DNA of 64,000 bases from Kofleriaceae bacterium (GTDB lineage: Bacteria > Myxococcota_A > Polyangia > Haliangiales > Haliangiaceae): positions 1 through 64,000 of the forward strand of contig JAGPCO010000004.1 in the NCBI GenBank assembly GCA_018058095.1. The letters are read 5' to 3'. Shown here piece after piece: positions 47,934 through 61,440 of this stretch. The number at the start of each line of letters is the position of its first letter. The stretch's first letter is position 1. The translations under genes were made by a program, and so were the position numbers. A model generated the notes under the pieces. That model was not told where the DNA came from. It did no database searches and was given only the letters and a program-made list of their open reading frames with translations.

Positions 47934-48806
47934 ATGAGGTCGATCGTCGTCGTCGTCTCGCTCGGGCTGGCGGCATGTGACAGCGGAAGCCCCGGCAGCG
48001 GCGACGCCGGGCCCGGGGCCGACGGGGCGGCCGGCACCACCGACGGCGCCACCGGCGACGCCGCGGCCGGGCTCGACTGCAGCGCACGTCCGCTGTGCGT
48101 GACGTTCGACGATCTCGCCGCCGGGGCGCTGGCCGACGGCGCCCGTCTGGGTGACCTGCGGGCCGAGGTCGGCGACAGCGGCAGCCTGGCCATCGACACC
48201 ACGCGGGCCTACTCGGGTGGGCACAGCCTGCACGCCCACGTCGACGGCGGCCAGCGCGGCGGCGGCCGGATCTGGGCCGAGGGTGGGGCGCTGTTCGCGC
48301 CGACCCAGCGTCACCTGTACGGGCGCTTCATGATGTGGAACCAGAGCGCCGCCAGCAGCGTGCACTGGACCATCGCCGGCGCGTCCGGCGTGGTGCCGGC
48401 CGGGTCGCCGGCGGCCGGCCACACCACCACGTACCTGTATTCCGCCGCCGACGACGGCAAGTTCATGGCGGTGTTCTACGACAACCAGACCGCGCAGGAC
48501 TGCTGGCACCACAGCGACGAGCCCATCCCGGTCGCCCCGCCCGGCGACGCCTGGACCTGCGTCGCCTTCGAGGCCGACGCCGACGGCATCCGCTACCGGC
48601 TCGGCATCGACGGCCGCGACGTGCCGAGCTTCGCCGTCGACACCACCGGCGACGGCTGCCTGAACGCGCCGGCGATGACGCCGTGGTACGGCCCCGACTT
48701 CGAGCGGCTGTACCTGGGCGCCCTCAGCTTCCACCCGATGACCGGCCCGCTCGACGTGTGGTTCGACGACCTGGTGGTCGACACCGCGCCGGTGGCGTGT
48801 CCGTAG
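47934..48806 (+). CDS. lipoprotein with concanavalin-A/polysaccharide-lyase-like fold
   Basis: The 290-residue product has a lipobox GLAAC and a Gly/Ala/Asp-rich linker to about residue 45. The remaining 240 residues are a jelly-roll-like domain: GGHSLHAHVDGGQ, LYGRFMMWNQS, DAWTCVAFEADADGIRYRL and WFDDLVVDTAPV at the end. Such domains bind or cleave polysaccharides; no clear catalytic residues are visible. The gene converges on the IgGFc-type gene. Confidence 0.6.
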   Translation: MRSIVVVVSLGLAACDSGSPGSGDAGPGADGAAGTTDGATGDAAAGLDCSARPLCVTFDDLAAGALADGARLGDLRAEVGDSGSLAIDTTRAYSGGHSLHAHVDGGQRGGGRIWAEGGALFAPTQRHLYGRFMMWNQSAASSVHWTIAGASGVVPAGSPAAGHTTTYLYSAADDGKFMAVFYDNQTAQDCWHHSDEPIPVAPPGDAWTCVAFEADADGIRYRLGIDGRDVPSFAVDTTGDGCLNAPAMTPWYGPDFERLYLGALSFHPMTGPLDVWFDDLVVDTAPVACP

Positions 48807-48836
48807 CGCGGCAGATCGACCACGGGCACGGGCTGC

Positions 48837-50561
48837 CTACTCGACGATCTCCTCGAGGTCGAGGCCGCCGGCGAACAGGTACGACACGGCGTCGTCGTAG
48901 CCCATGACCTCGAGCCCGCAGCCGGGGTCGCACCGCAGCACGTGCTGGCCGGGCTGGATCGGCAGCCGCATCGCGACCAGTCCACCCGGCATCGGCGTCA
49001 TGGCCGACGGGCTCACCGCCACGCCGTCGAGCAGCACGCCGCCGCCGGCCGGGGCGATGATCGCCGCGTGCTGGCTGGCGTACTGCGACGGCGCCAGGAA
49101 CGTGTACGACGTGCGGTACTGCTCGACCGGCGCGACCAGCGCCAGTGACGGGTCGCCGTTGCCCTCGAACACGCTCTCGTTCTGCCAGATGGCCGACTGC
49201 AGGTAGTGGCCGACCAGGGCCGGGCCGTCGGTGACGATCTCGGTGTCGGTGGTGATCTCGAACTGGCAGTGCTGCCCGGCCGCGAGCACGCCGCAGCCGC
49301 CCGACGCCGGCGCCGGCTGGATGGTGACGCCGGTGTTTGCGCCCAGCGCCAGCACCCGCACCACGTCGCGCTCCATCGTGCCGCGCGGCGCCGCCCGCGC
49401 CACCGCGAAGCGCCGGCCCCAGGTCCGGGCCGGGAACATCATCTCCTCGAGGTGGTCCGCGCAGCACGGGCCCGACCACGGCTGCTCGCGCCGCACCGTC
49501 GGCTCGATGATCGTCGCCTCGTGGCCGGCGAACACGCCGAACGTGGCCCCGTCGGCGCCGCGCACCCGCGTCCCGGTCAGGTCGCCGCTCTGCGCCTCGA
49601 GCGTGAGCACGTCGTACGCGCCCAGCGTGAACTGCACGGTCTGGCCGGCGGCGATGGCCGGCTGGGTCGCGCTGGCCCGGACCGGCGCGGTCGGCGTCAC
49701 CTCGACGACGGTGCCGTCGCGCCAGGCCACGACCGAGACGAAGCCGTCGTAGTCGTGGGCCGACACCCCGGGCAGCGTGCGCCGGCTCAGCGTCGGCCAG
49801 CTCATGGCCACGTACTCGCTGCCGAAGGTGGCGCGCGGCAGCAGCAGCGAGCCGTCGTTGGAGAACACGCCGACGTTGTCGAGCGGGTTGAACTGGTAGG
49901 CGACGATGGGGCGGTCGGACGTGACCTGGTAGGCGACCCGGTGCACGCCGGAGCGGTCGACCGACTGGTCGGCCGCGCCCAGCTGGGACGGGAACAGCGT
50001 CTCGACCGCGCCCGGGGCGACGGTGCGGCTGTCGATCGGCCCGGCCGCGTTGTGCAGCGTGACCACCGCGGGCTCGATCTGCGGGTTCGACACCACGATC
50101 GCGAACGGGGCGTGGGCGGCGTCGAGCACGCACACCTGCGGCATCGTCGTGCAGGTGAAGCCGCTCGGGCAGGTGTTGCCGGGCGGGTCGCACAGGCCGG
50201 CCTGGCCCAGCTGCGGGATGAGCTGGCCCGGCTTGTAGCAGATGGGCAGGTTCTGCACCGCGTGGGCATCGGCGTTGTAGCCGGCGCAGCTGCCGGCGGT
50301 CGGCGGCCCATACACCTCCATCGCGTTGTCGAGGTCGACCGCCCAGTACTCGCAGCCGACGTAGCTGCGACCACCCGAGGCGTCCGCGCAGGCGCTGGCG
50401 ATGCCGCCGCCGTCGCCACCGCTGCCGCCGCCATCCCCGCCGCCGCCGCCGACGTCGTCACGCGGGTTCGAGCCGCAGGCGGCGAGGGCGGCAAACGTGA
50501 TGGCCAGCGCGGCCCGACAGGTCGTGAACACGGTCCAGTATCCGGAACCCAGTTGCTTCAT
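48837..50561 (-). CDS. IgGFc-binding-like lipoprotein
   Basis: The 574-residue product has a lipobox ALAAC and a Gly/Asp linker. A long beta-rich body shares the IgGFc-binding N-terminal pattern: HRVAYQVTSDRPIVAYQFNP, LLLPRATFGSEYVAMSWPT, DGFVSVVAWRDGTVVEVTP and RTYTFLAPSQYASQ-like strands. Several cysteines suggest disulfides. In myxobacteria these large secreted proteins are common and probably adhesive; binding to antibodies is only a name from eukaryotic homologues. ATG 50561 is set by the signal peptide. Confidence 0.7.
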   Translation of the reverse strand: MKQLGSGYWTVFTTCRAALAITFAALAACGSNPRDDVGGGGGDGGGSGGDGGGIASACADASGGRSYVGCEYWAVDLDNAMEVYGPPTAGSCAGYNADAHAVQNLPICYKPGQLIPQLGQAGLCDPPGNTCPSGFTCTTMPQVCVLDAAHAPFAIVVSNPQIEPAVVTLHNAAGPIDSRTVAPGAVETLFPSQLGAADQSVDRSGVHRVAYQVTSDRPIVAYQFNPLDNVGVFSNDGSLLLPRATFGSEYVAMSWPTLSRRTLPGVSAHDYDGFVSVVAWRDGTVVEVTPTAPVRASATQPAIAAGQTVQFTLGAYDVLTLEAQSGDLTGTRVRGADGATFGVFAGHEATIIEPTVRREQPWSGPCCADHLEEMMFPARTWGRRFAVARAAPRGTMERDVVRVLALGANTGVTIQPAPASGGCGVLAAGQHCQFEITTDTEIVTDGPALVGHYLQSAIWQNESVFEGNGDPSLALVAPVEQYRTSYTFLAPSQYASQHAAIIAPAGGGVLLDGVAVSPSAMTPMPGGLVAMRLPIQPGQHVLRCDPGCGLEVMGYDDAVSYLFAGGLDLEEIVE

Positions 50562-50759
50562 GGCGCCGCCCTCAGCACGGCCCGTGCCGACGGTGTGGGT
50601 GTCGCACCCGGCCGCCAACTGGTGGCGCGGTGTGGGGCCCGGCCGGGCCGTGTCGCCTCCGGGCAGCAACGCTGGCTGCCGCGGTGGTCGTCGATCGCTG
50701 CCGGCGGGCCTCGATCGCCGCGCTGGCGTCGCACGTCGCACGTCGCGCGCGGCGCGCAG

Positions 50760-52100
<1,341 letters not shown>

Positions 52101-52119
52101 CGGCACGAGCGGCCGGCGC

Positions 52120-53586
52120 TCAGGTGCGACGGCGTCGACGCAAGAGGCCAGCCAGGACGAGCCCACCGAGGCCGAGCTGGGCCGCCAGCGCGCCCGTGGT
52201 GCTGCCAGGGCCACCGACGCTGCAGCAGCCACCGCCGCCGCCGTCACCATCGGACGGGAAGCACAGGCCGTTGTTGCCGTCGATACGCTCGCACGCGAAC
52301 CCGGTCGGGCAGTCGCCGGTCACGCCGACGAAACACGCCTCGGTGCACTGGCCCTCGCACCGCCCGGCGATGCAGTACTGGTCGTACTCGCACGCGTCGC
52401 CCAGCTCGCCGACCGGCGGGTCCCAGAAGCACTTGCCCTCGCCGCACTGCTGGCCCTGGGCGCAATCGGTGGCGGCGTCGCTGCACGGCGCGCCCTTGGT
52501 GACCTGGATGACGTCGCTGCCGTAGGCCATGCCGAGGTCGTCCCAGGCCCGGATCTCGACGTCGATGACGCCGTCGGGCACGTTGTCGGGCGCGGTGACC
52601 TGGTACACCGCGGTCAGGGAGTCGAACGCGCGGCCCTCGGTCTCGGCCCACTTGTAGCCGTTGAGCCACAGCTCGACCCGGGAGATGCCGCGGGTCGAGC
52701 CGACCGCCGCCAGCACCGCGAAGCGGTTCTCGACGGCGCCGGGCAGGGGCGACTGGATGTCGACGCTGGCCGGCTCGGGCGCGGTGCCCGGCCCGAACAC
52801 GTCGAGCAGGCGGACGTGCGAGTTCTGCTTGACCCCGCACTGGCAGGCCGGCTGCTGCGCCGCGAACTCGCCGCAGTCGTAGGTGACGTTGCGGAAGAAC
52901 TTCCGGCCGCAGCCCGGCAGGTAGGTCATCGGGTCGTGGCAGTCGAACGCGTGCGACAGGCCGTAGGTGTGGGCGGTCTCCTGCGCCACCGTCCAGCACA
53001 GGTCCTCGATGTTGGAGTGGGCGTTGGCGAACGAGAACGAGATGCCGTTGTCGTACGGGGCGCAGGTCGGCGAGACCGTGCCGACGCCGAGCGCGCCGGT
53101 CCGGCCGATCTCCTCGACCCGGCCGGCGACGATGGCCTCGTGGTGCAGGACCGAGCCGGGGTCGACGTCGGTGACCATGACGTTGTACGGCCGGTACACC
53201 TCGCGCACGCACTCGACCAGCTGCTGCCACTGCGCGTCGCCGCGCGAGAACTCGCTGACGGTGTGCTGCGTCCCGGGCGCGCCGGCGACGATGGTCGACG
53301 TGTTGTTGCGGGCGTCGGACTGGCCGCCGGTGGCGGTGAGGACGCAGCCGCCGGTGCAGCGGTTGAGGAAGATGATGTTCGACACCTCACCCGCTGCCAG
53401 GACCTCGCCCTCCTTGGCGACCCGCATGACCGGGCGCAGGTCGGTCTCGAGCCCGGGCTTGTCGCCGGGACCAGGGCCCTGGTTGCCGCCGGTGTCCTCG
53501 GACGGGTCTCCGGGTGCGGCCACGGCCACGGCCGCCAGGGACGGAGTCATCAACATGGCCAGCACGGCCAAGGTCAGGCGCTTCAT
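52120..53586 (-). CDS. MYXO-CTERM secreted protein with metzincin-like site
   Basis: The 488-residue product has a Sec signal (SLAAVAVA). Residues 202-212 are QETAHTYGLSH, a metzincin-type motif in which the first zinc His is Gln. Next is DCHDPMTYL. A Cys-rich segment (residues about 385-455) precedes a C-terminal Cys-Cys, a hydrophobic helix and an Arg cluster (RRRRR). That tail is the MYXO-CTERM plan, in which the helix-Arg end is removed and the Cys is processed for surface display. Peptidase activity may be lost. ATG 53586 follows a TAGTAT at 53598-53603. Confidence 0.75.
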   Translation of the reverse strand: MKRLTLAVLAMLMTPSLAAVAVAAPGDPSEDTGGNQGPGPGDKPGLETDLRPVMRVAKEGEVLAAGEVSNIIFLNRCTGGCVLTATGGQSDARNNTSTIVAGAPGTQHTVSEFSRGDAQWQQLVECVREVYRPYNVMVTDVDPGSVLHHEAIVAGRVEEIGRTGALGVGTVSPTCAPYDNGISFSFANAHSNIEDLCWTVAQETAHTYGLSHAFDCHDPMTYLPGCGRKFFRNVTYDCGEFAAQQPACQCGVKQNSHVRLLDVFGPGTAPEPASVDIQSPLPGAVENRFAVLAAVGSTRGISRVELWLNGYKWAETEGRAFDSLTAVYQVTAPDNVPDGVIDVEIRAWDDLGMAYGSDVIQVTKGAPCSDAATDCAQGQQCGEGKCFWDPPVGELGDACEYDQYCIAGRCEGQCTEACFVGVTGDCPTGFACERIDGNNGLCFPSDGDGGGGGCCSVGGPGSTTGALAAQLGLGGLVLAGLLRRRRRT

Positions 53587-53672
53587 AGAAGGTCGAGATA
53601 CTACAGGGCCCGCCCTTTGGGGAGGGGATTCCTCACACCGGGCCTGACCGGGCGCGGCTCCCGCACCGCGAC

Positions 53673-55478
<1,806 letters not shown>

Positions 55479-55658
55479 ACGCGGACGTCTCGACGGTACC
55501 AGGCTCAGCATGGCTTTCTAAGCGAATTCAACGACCTGAAGCGGTCGGCCATTCCCGCGCCGGGGTCGCGCCGCGGCCCGGGCGGTCCCTCTTGACCCCG
55601 GCCGCGCGGCACGGTAGTCAAACCGCGCCCTTAGCCCCGTTGGGCCCCGCCGTCGCGG

Positions 55659-57818
<2,160 letters not shown>

Positions 57819-57846
57819 CGCGCCTGCCCCCGATGGGCGGGAGGTC

Positions 57847-57879
57847 CGAGGCCCGGCGTGGACACCCACCCGGGCCTCG
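57847..57879 (+). terminator. GC-rich terminator hairpin after fusA
   Basis: CGAGGCCCGG (57847-57856) and CCGGGCCTCG (57870-57879) form a perfect 10-bp stem with a 13-nt loop, 28 bp after the fusA stop. A short CCGTTTCGG follows without a T-run. Confidence 0.55.
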
Positions 57880-57943
57880 CGCCGTTTCGGCGCCGGCGCG
57901 GTCGCGGATTGACCCGGCGCGAGGGGTGCGGGACCATGGCGCC

Positions 57944-58855
57944 GTGCGCGTCGTCGTGGTCACCCTGGGCTGCCTGCTGGCGGTCGGCTGCTTCGCCGGC
58001 CCGGACGCTGGCGGGTTGCCATGTGGGCCGACGCTGGCCTGCCCGGGCGACCAGGTGTGTAGCCTCGACGGGGTGTGCGTGCGGATCGGCGGCGGCGACG
58101 CCGGCCGGCCCGACGGCAACGGCGACAGCGACAGCGACGGGCTGGTGGACACCCTGGACAACTGCCCCCAGGTGGCCAACCCGAGCCAGGTCGACGAGGA
58201 CGGAGACGGGCTGGGTGACCGGTGTGACCTGTGCCCGATGGTGGAGGATCGCGATCAGGCCAACCGAGATGGCGACGGCGTGAGCGACGCCTGTGATCCG
58301 AGTGATGAGACGTTCGAGACCACCCTCCGGTTCTGGGGCTTCGACGAGCGCGACCCGCCCGTCCTGGACGGGGCACCCTCCTCGTGGGGCATCGAGGAGG
58401 GCGCGCTGGTCGTGCTGGGCGATGGCCTCGGCGTCCTGGGCGACGAGCTACCGACGGACCAGGGCGCGGTCTACGTCGTCACGGCGGCCGAGGTCCGCGC
58501 CGCCGGCATGGCCCCCGGCCTGGGCCTGGGCCTGTTCGGTTCGGCCGCGGGGGTGCTTTGCGGCGTCAGCGAGGAGCCGGCCGGGCTGGTCCTCGCCGCC
58601 GTGGTCAACAACCAGGTGACGAACACCGCCCCGACCGGCGTGCCGGCGTGGGGCGCGCCGACGTCGATGTTGCTGCAGGTCGCGCTGTCGCCGACGACGC
58701 TGGGGTGTATGGCCTGGCTCGACACCAGCCAGCCGGCCGGGCCGATCACCGTCGCCGCGCCGGGGCTCGCCGCACCACGCGTCTTGCTGTCGAGCTCCCG
58801 GGTCGAGGCGCGCCTGGAGTTCGTGTGGGCCCTCGCCACACGTGCCGCCCCGTAG
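57944..58855 (+). CDS. thrombospondin type 3 repeat lipoprotein
   Basis: The 303-residue product has a lipobox LAVGC. Cysteine pairs (CGPTLACPGDQVC) come first, then Ca2+-binding TSP3 repeats: DSDSDGLVDTLDNCPQ, DEDGDGLGDRCDLCP and NRDGDGVSDACDPSDE. The last 200 residues form a beta-rich domain, probably a jelly roll, of unknown ligand. The GTG start is taken from the signal peptide; no -10 hexamer is clear. Calcium-stabilised surface exposure is likely. Confidence 0.75.
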   Translation: MRVVVVTLGCLLAVGCFAGPDAGGLPCGPTLACPGDQVCSLDGVCVRIGGGDAGRPDGNGDSDSDGLVDTLDNCPQVANPSQVDEDGDGLGDRCDLCPMVEDRDQANRDGDGVSDACDPSDETFETTLRFWGFDERDPPVLDGAPSSWGIEEGALVVLGDGLGVLGDELPTDQGAVYVVTAAEVRAAGMAPGLGLGLFGSAAGVLCGVSEEPAGLVLAAVVNNQVTNTAPTGVPAWGAPTSMLLQVALSPTTLGCMAWLDTSQPAGPITVAAPGLAAPRVLLSSSRVEARLEFVWALATRAAP

Positions 58856-58928
58856 CGTCACGTGAGCGCCGGCCGGCGCCCGGGAAAGTTCGCAGCCGGG
58901 CGCGGGCGCGTGGCATCCTCGACCCCCC

Positions 58929-59951
58929 ATGGGCCTGTTCCGCACGCAGCTGCGCTACGACATGTTCGACTTCGCGCGGTCGGCCGACGAGGCCAAGCGC
59001 TTCGTCAAGTGCGCCAACATCTACCACCGCGGCCAGGAGCTGGCGTGGGACGGGCGCGACATCCTCGGCGAGCTGATCGCCAAGCACGGCGGCGTGCACC
59101 TGGACGATCCGGCCAAGCGGCAGGCCCTGGCCCGGGTCTTCAACATCATCCTGTGGGGGGAGCTGGCGGCGTGGAAGATCTCGGCCCAGCTGGCCGATCG
59201 GCTGGTGCCGATGGAGGCCAAGCTGGCCGCCACCGCGCAGGCGTTCGACGAGGCGCGCCACTTCTACGTCATGCACGACTACCTGGACGCGCTCGGCTTC
59301 CGGCCGACCCGGATGGACCGGGCGCCGCAGGCGCTGCTCGACGTGGTGCTCGAGACCGACGACCTGGCGGTCAAGATCCTCGGCATGCAGCTGATGGTCG
59401 AGACCATGGCGCTGACCCTGTTCCAGACCGTGCGCGACCTCGAGGTCGAGCCGGTGCTGACCGAGCTGCTGCGCTACTTCGAGCGCGACGAGGCGCGCCA
59501 CGTCGGCCTCGGCATGCAGTTCCTGCCGACCTTGATCAAGGACATGTCGAAGCGCCAGCTGCTCGGGCTCATCACCCAGCAGACCCGCCTGCTCGGCTGG
59601 GCCATGGCCGAGCAGTGGGTGCTGCGGCGCGACTTCGAGGCGCTCGGCCTCAACCCGCGGGTGGTGATGGAGCGGGCCCGGCGCAAGCAGGTCGCGGCCA
59701 TCAGCTCCGCCTACGCCGCCCTCGGCATCGACTTCAACGAGCTGCGCAACCCGGCGTCGATGAGCCTCAACGCCGCGGTCGAGCTGCTGTTCCCGTATGC
59801 GCCGACCGGCCCGGTCGGCCGGGTCCGGAACGCGGTGGCCGCGCTGTGGCGAACCGAGCCGATGCCCGACGCGTCGGAGCTGGGTCAGCACGGGGCCCAC
59901 CCCATCCGCACCGCGCGCGGCAAGGTGGCCGGCGCCGACGCCGAGGCCTAG
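58929..59951 (+). CDS. ferritin-like diiron protein
   Basis: The 340-residue helical cytoplasmic protein has two carboxylate-His motifs, FDEARHFYVM (about residues 104-113) and ERDEARHVGLG (about 184-194). The other two Glu ligands may lie in GELAAWK and VETMALT. The layout is that of ribonucleotide-reductase-like/ferritin-like oxygenases. Likely oxygen activation on a small molecule cannot be narrowed further. ATG 58929 is preceded by CATCCT 9 nt upstream, a weak hexamer. The gene is followed by a microsatellite and the pseudokinase gene. Confidence 0.75.
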   Translation: MGLFRTQLRYDMFDFARSADEAKRFVKCANIYHRGQELAWDGRDILGELIAKHGGVHLDDPAKRQALARVFNIILWGELAAWKISAQLADRLVPMEAKLAATAQAFDEARHFYVMHDYLDALGFRPTRMDRAPQALLDVVLETDDLAVKILGMQLMVETMALTLFQTVRDLEVEPVLTELLRYFERDEARHVGLGMQFLPTLIKDMSKRQLLGLITQQTRLLGWAMAEQWVLRRDFEALGLNPRVVMERARRKQVAAISSAYAALGIDFNELRNPASMSLNAAVELLFPYAPTGPVGRVRNAVAALWRTEPMPDASELGQHGAHPIRTARGKVAGADAEA

Positions 59952-59983
59952 TGCCCGTGCCCGTGCCCGTGCCCGTGCCCGTG
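59951..59983. repeat. (GTGCCC)5 hexanucleotide microsatellite in a promoter region
   Basis: Five perfect GTGCCC units plus GTG start 1 bp after the previous stop. They end 1 bp before the TACAAC hexamer of the next gene, so they fill the spacer and -35 region of that promoter. Unit-number changes could alter promoter spacing. Confidence 0.7.
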
Positions 59984-59984
59984 A

Positions 59985-59990
59985 TACAAC
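59985..59990 (+). promoter_or_regulatory. putative -10 (TACAAC) of the pseudokinase gene
   Basis: TACAAC ends 6 nt before GTG 59997, the same hexamer and spacing as at 16910-16915. Confidence 0.45.
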
Positions 59991-59996
59991 CGCCAG

Positions 59997-61277
59997 GTGG
60001 GGCGTCGGGACGTGTCGATCGCAGCGCCGCCGGGCTTTCGCGACAGCGCCCACACCGCGCTGGCGCCAGGCGACGTGGTGGCCTCGGCCTACCAGGTGCG
60101 CGCGCACGTGGCGCGGACCGACAGCGGCGACGTGTTCGCGGCGTGGGACCTGCTCCTGCTGCGCCCGGTCGCGCTCAAGCTGGCCTGGCGTGACGCCGGC
60201 GCCCCGGCGCTGCTGCCCGAGGCGCGCTGGTGCGGCCGCGTGCGCGACCCGGGGGCGGTCGAGGTCTATCACGTCGGCACCCATCAGGGCCTCGAGCTGG
60301 TGGTGGCCGAGCGGGTCGACTGCCGCATCTTGACCGACTGGCTGGCCGAGAAGGGCCGGGCGTCGGCGGCCGACGTGCTCGGCCTCCTGCAGGCGGTGGC
60401 GCGCGCGACCTCGGCCGCGCACGACGCCGGCATCGCCGTCGGGGAGCTGTCGAGCCAGACCATCGGCGTCGAGTCGGAAGGGCGGGTCGTGCTCGGCAAG
60501 TTCTCGCTGTCGCAGGTCCCGCCGGCCGGGGACGACGACGTGTGCCTGGTGCCCGAGGTGCTGCGCGGCAGCGTCGGCCGGCACGATCCGGCCGCGGCCG
60601 CGCAGATCGATCTGTACCAGCTCGGCTGCGTCGCCTTCGAGCTGGCGACCGGCGCGCCGCCGTTCGGCGCCGATCGCGCCGCCGCCGCCGCCGCCCACGT
60701 GCACGAGGTCGCGCCGGTGCTGGCCGCGTTGCGGCCCGACCTACCGCGCGAGCTGTCGGACCTGGTGGCCGAGCTGCTGCACAAGGAGCCGGCGACCCGG
60801 CCGGGCTCGGCCGCGGTGGTGCGCGAGCAGATCGACGCCATCGTCGCTCGCGCCTGGGCCTCGCGCCGCGGCCTGCGGGTGATGGTCGTCGACGACGACC
60901 CCGAGCGGGCGCAACACACGGCCAGCCTGGTCCGGCGCGGGCACCCGTGGGCGACCGCGATGATCGCCTCGAGCGGCGGCGAGACCATCTCGCGGCTGCG
61001 GCGGGACCGGCCCGACCTGGTCGTGCTCGAGGCCCGCCTCGGCGGCGAGATGAGCGCGCTCGAGCTGGCGATGGAGATCCAGAGCGACGGCCCGGGCGCG
61101 GCCCGCGTCGCGGTCGTGGCCGCACACTTCGAGGAGCACGATCGCGCGCTGTGGACCCAGCTCGGGGTGGCCCATCAGCTCGAGCGCGACCCCTCGCTGG
61201 CCGAGGTGGTGGGTGGCCTGGTCCGGCGGCTGGCCGATCAGCCCGATCCGCGCCGTCCCCTCCCCGTCGGAGGCTGA
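59997..61277 (+). CDS. pseudokinase fused to a degenerate response-regulator receiver
   Basis: The 426-residue protein has a Hanks-like fold to about residue 285. Lys61 (VALKLAW) is present, but the HRD loop is VGELSSQT (148-155) and DFG is GKF (167-169), so catalysis should be lost. The C-terminal part is a receiver domain: VVDDDPE with acidic residues 299-301, but the phospho-acceptor Asp is Glu345 (VVLEARL). The usual Thr and Lys are also missing. Both halves look like signalling platforms rather than enzymes. The coding end lies in a 56-bp tandem repeat, so the last residues RRPLPVGG come from it. Confidence 0.75.
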   Translation: MGRRDVSIAAPPGFRDSAHTALAPGDVVASAYQVRAHVARTDSGDVFAAWDLLLLRPVALKLAWRDAGAPALLPEARWCGRVRDPGAVEVYHVGTHQGLELVVAERVDCRILTDWLAEKGRASAADVLGLLQAVARATSAAHDAGIAVGELSSQTIGVESEGRVVLGKFSLSQVPPAGDDDVCLVPEVLRGSVGRHDPAAAAQIDLYQLGCVAFELATGAPPFGADRAAAAAAHVHEVAPVLAALRPDLPRELSDLVAELLHKEPATRPGSAAVVREQIDAIVARAWASRRGLRVMVVDDDPERAQHTASLVRRGHPWATAMIASSGGETISRLRRDRPDLVVLEARLGGEMSALELAMEIQSDGPGAARVAVVAAHFEEHDRALWTQLGVAHQLERDPSLAEVVGGLVRRLADQPDPRRPLPVGG

Positions 61278-61399
61278 CCGGGGCCGATCAGCCCGGTACC
61301 ATCTGGCGCCGTCCCCTCCCCGTCGGAGGCTGACCGGAGCCGATCAGCCCGGTACCATCTGGCGCCGTCCCCTCCCCGTCGGAGGCTGACCGGGGCCGA
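61251..61399. repeat. 56-bp tandem repeat, 2.7 copies, across the pseudokinase stop
   Basis: Two full units (61251-61306 and 61307-61362) differ at one base, and a partial third (37 bp) follows. Unit 1 contains the last eight codons and stop of the pseudokinase gene. Each full unit holds a TACCAT hexamer (61297-61302, 61353-61358). Upstream, a weaker copy of GATCAGCCC lies inside the coding sequence. Confidence 0.75.
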
Positions 61400-61440
61400 C
61401 CGGGGCCGAGAGTGGTACGCCGCTTGCTGCACACGGCGGC

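Noticed and set aside
59951-59983. CRISPR-like short repeat
   Set aside because: The 6-bp units are head to tail without spacers; it is a microsatellite.
59997-61277. Active Ser/Thr kinase with response regulator
   Set aside because: HRD, DFG and the phospho-acceptor Asp are absent, so it is described as a pseudokinase and pseudoreceiver instead.
61251-61399. CRISPR array at the tandem repeat
   Set aside because: Units are directly adjacent, with no unique spacers, and include coding sequence.
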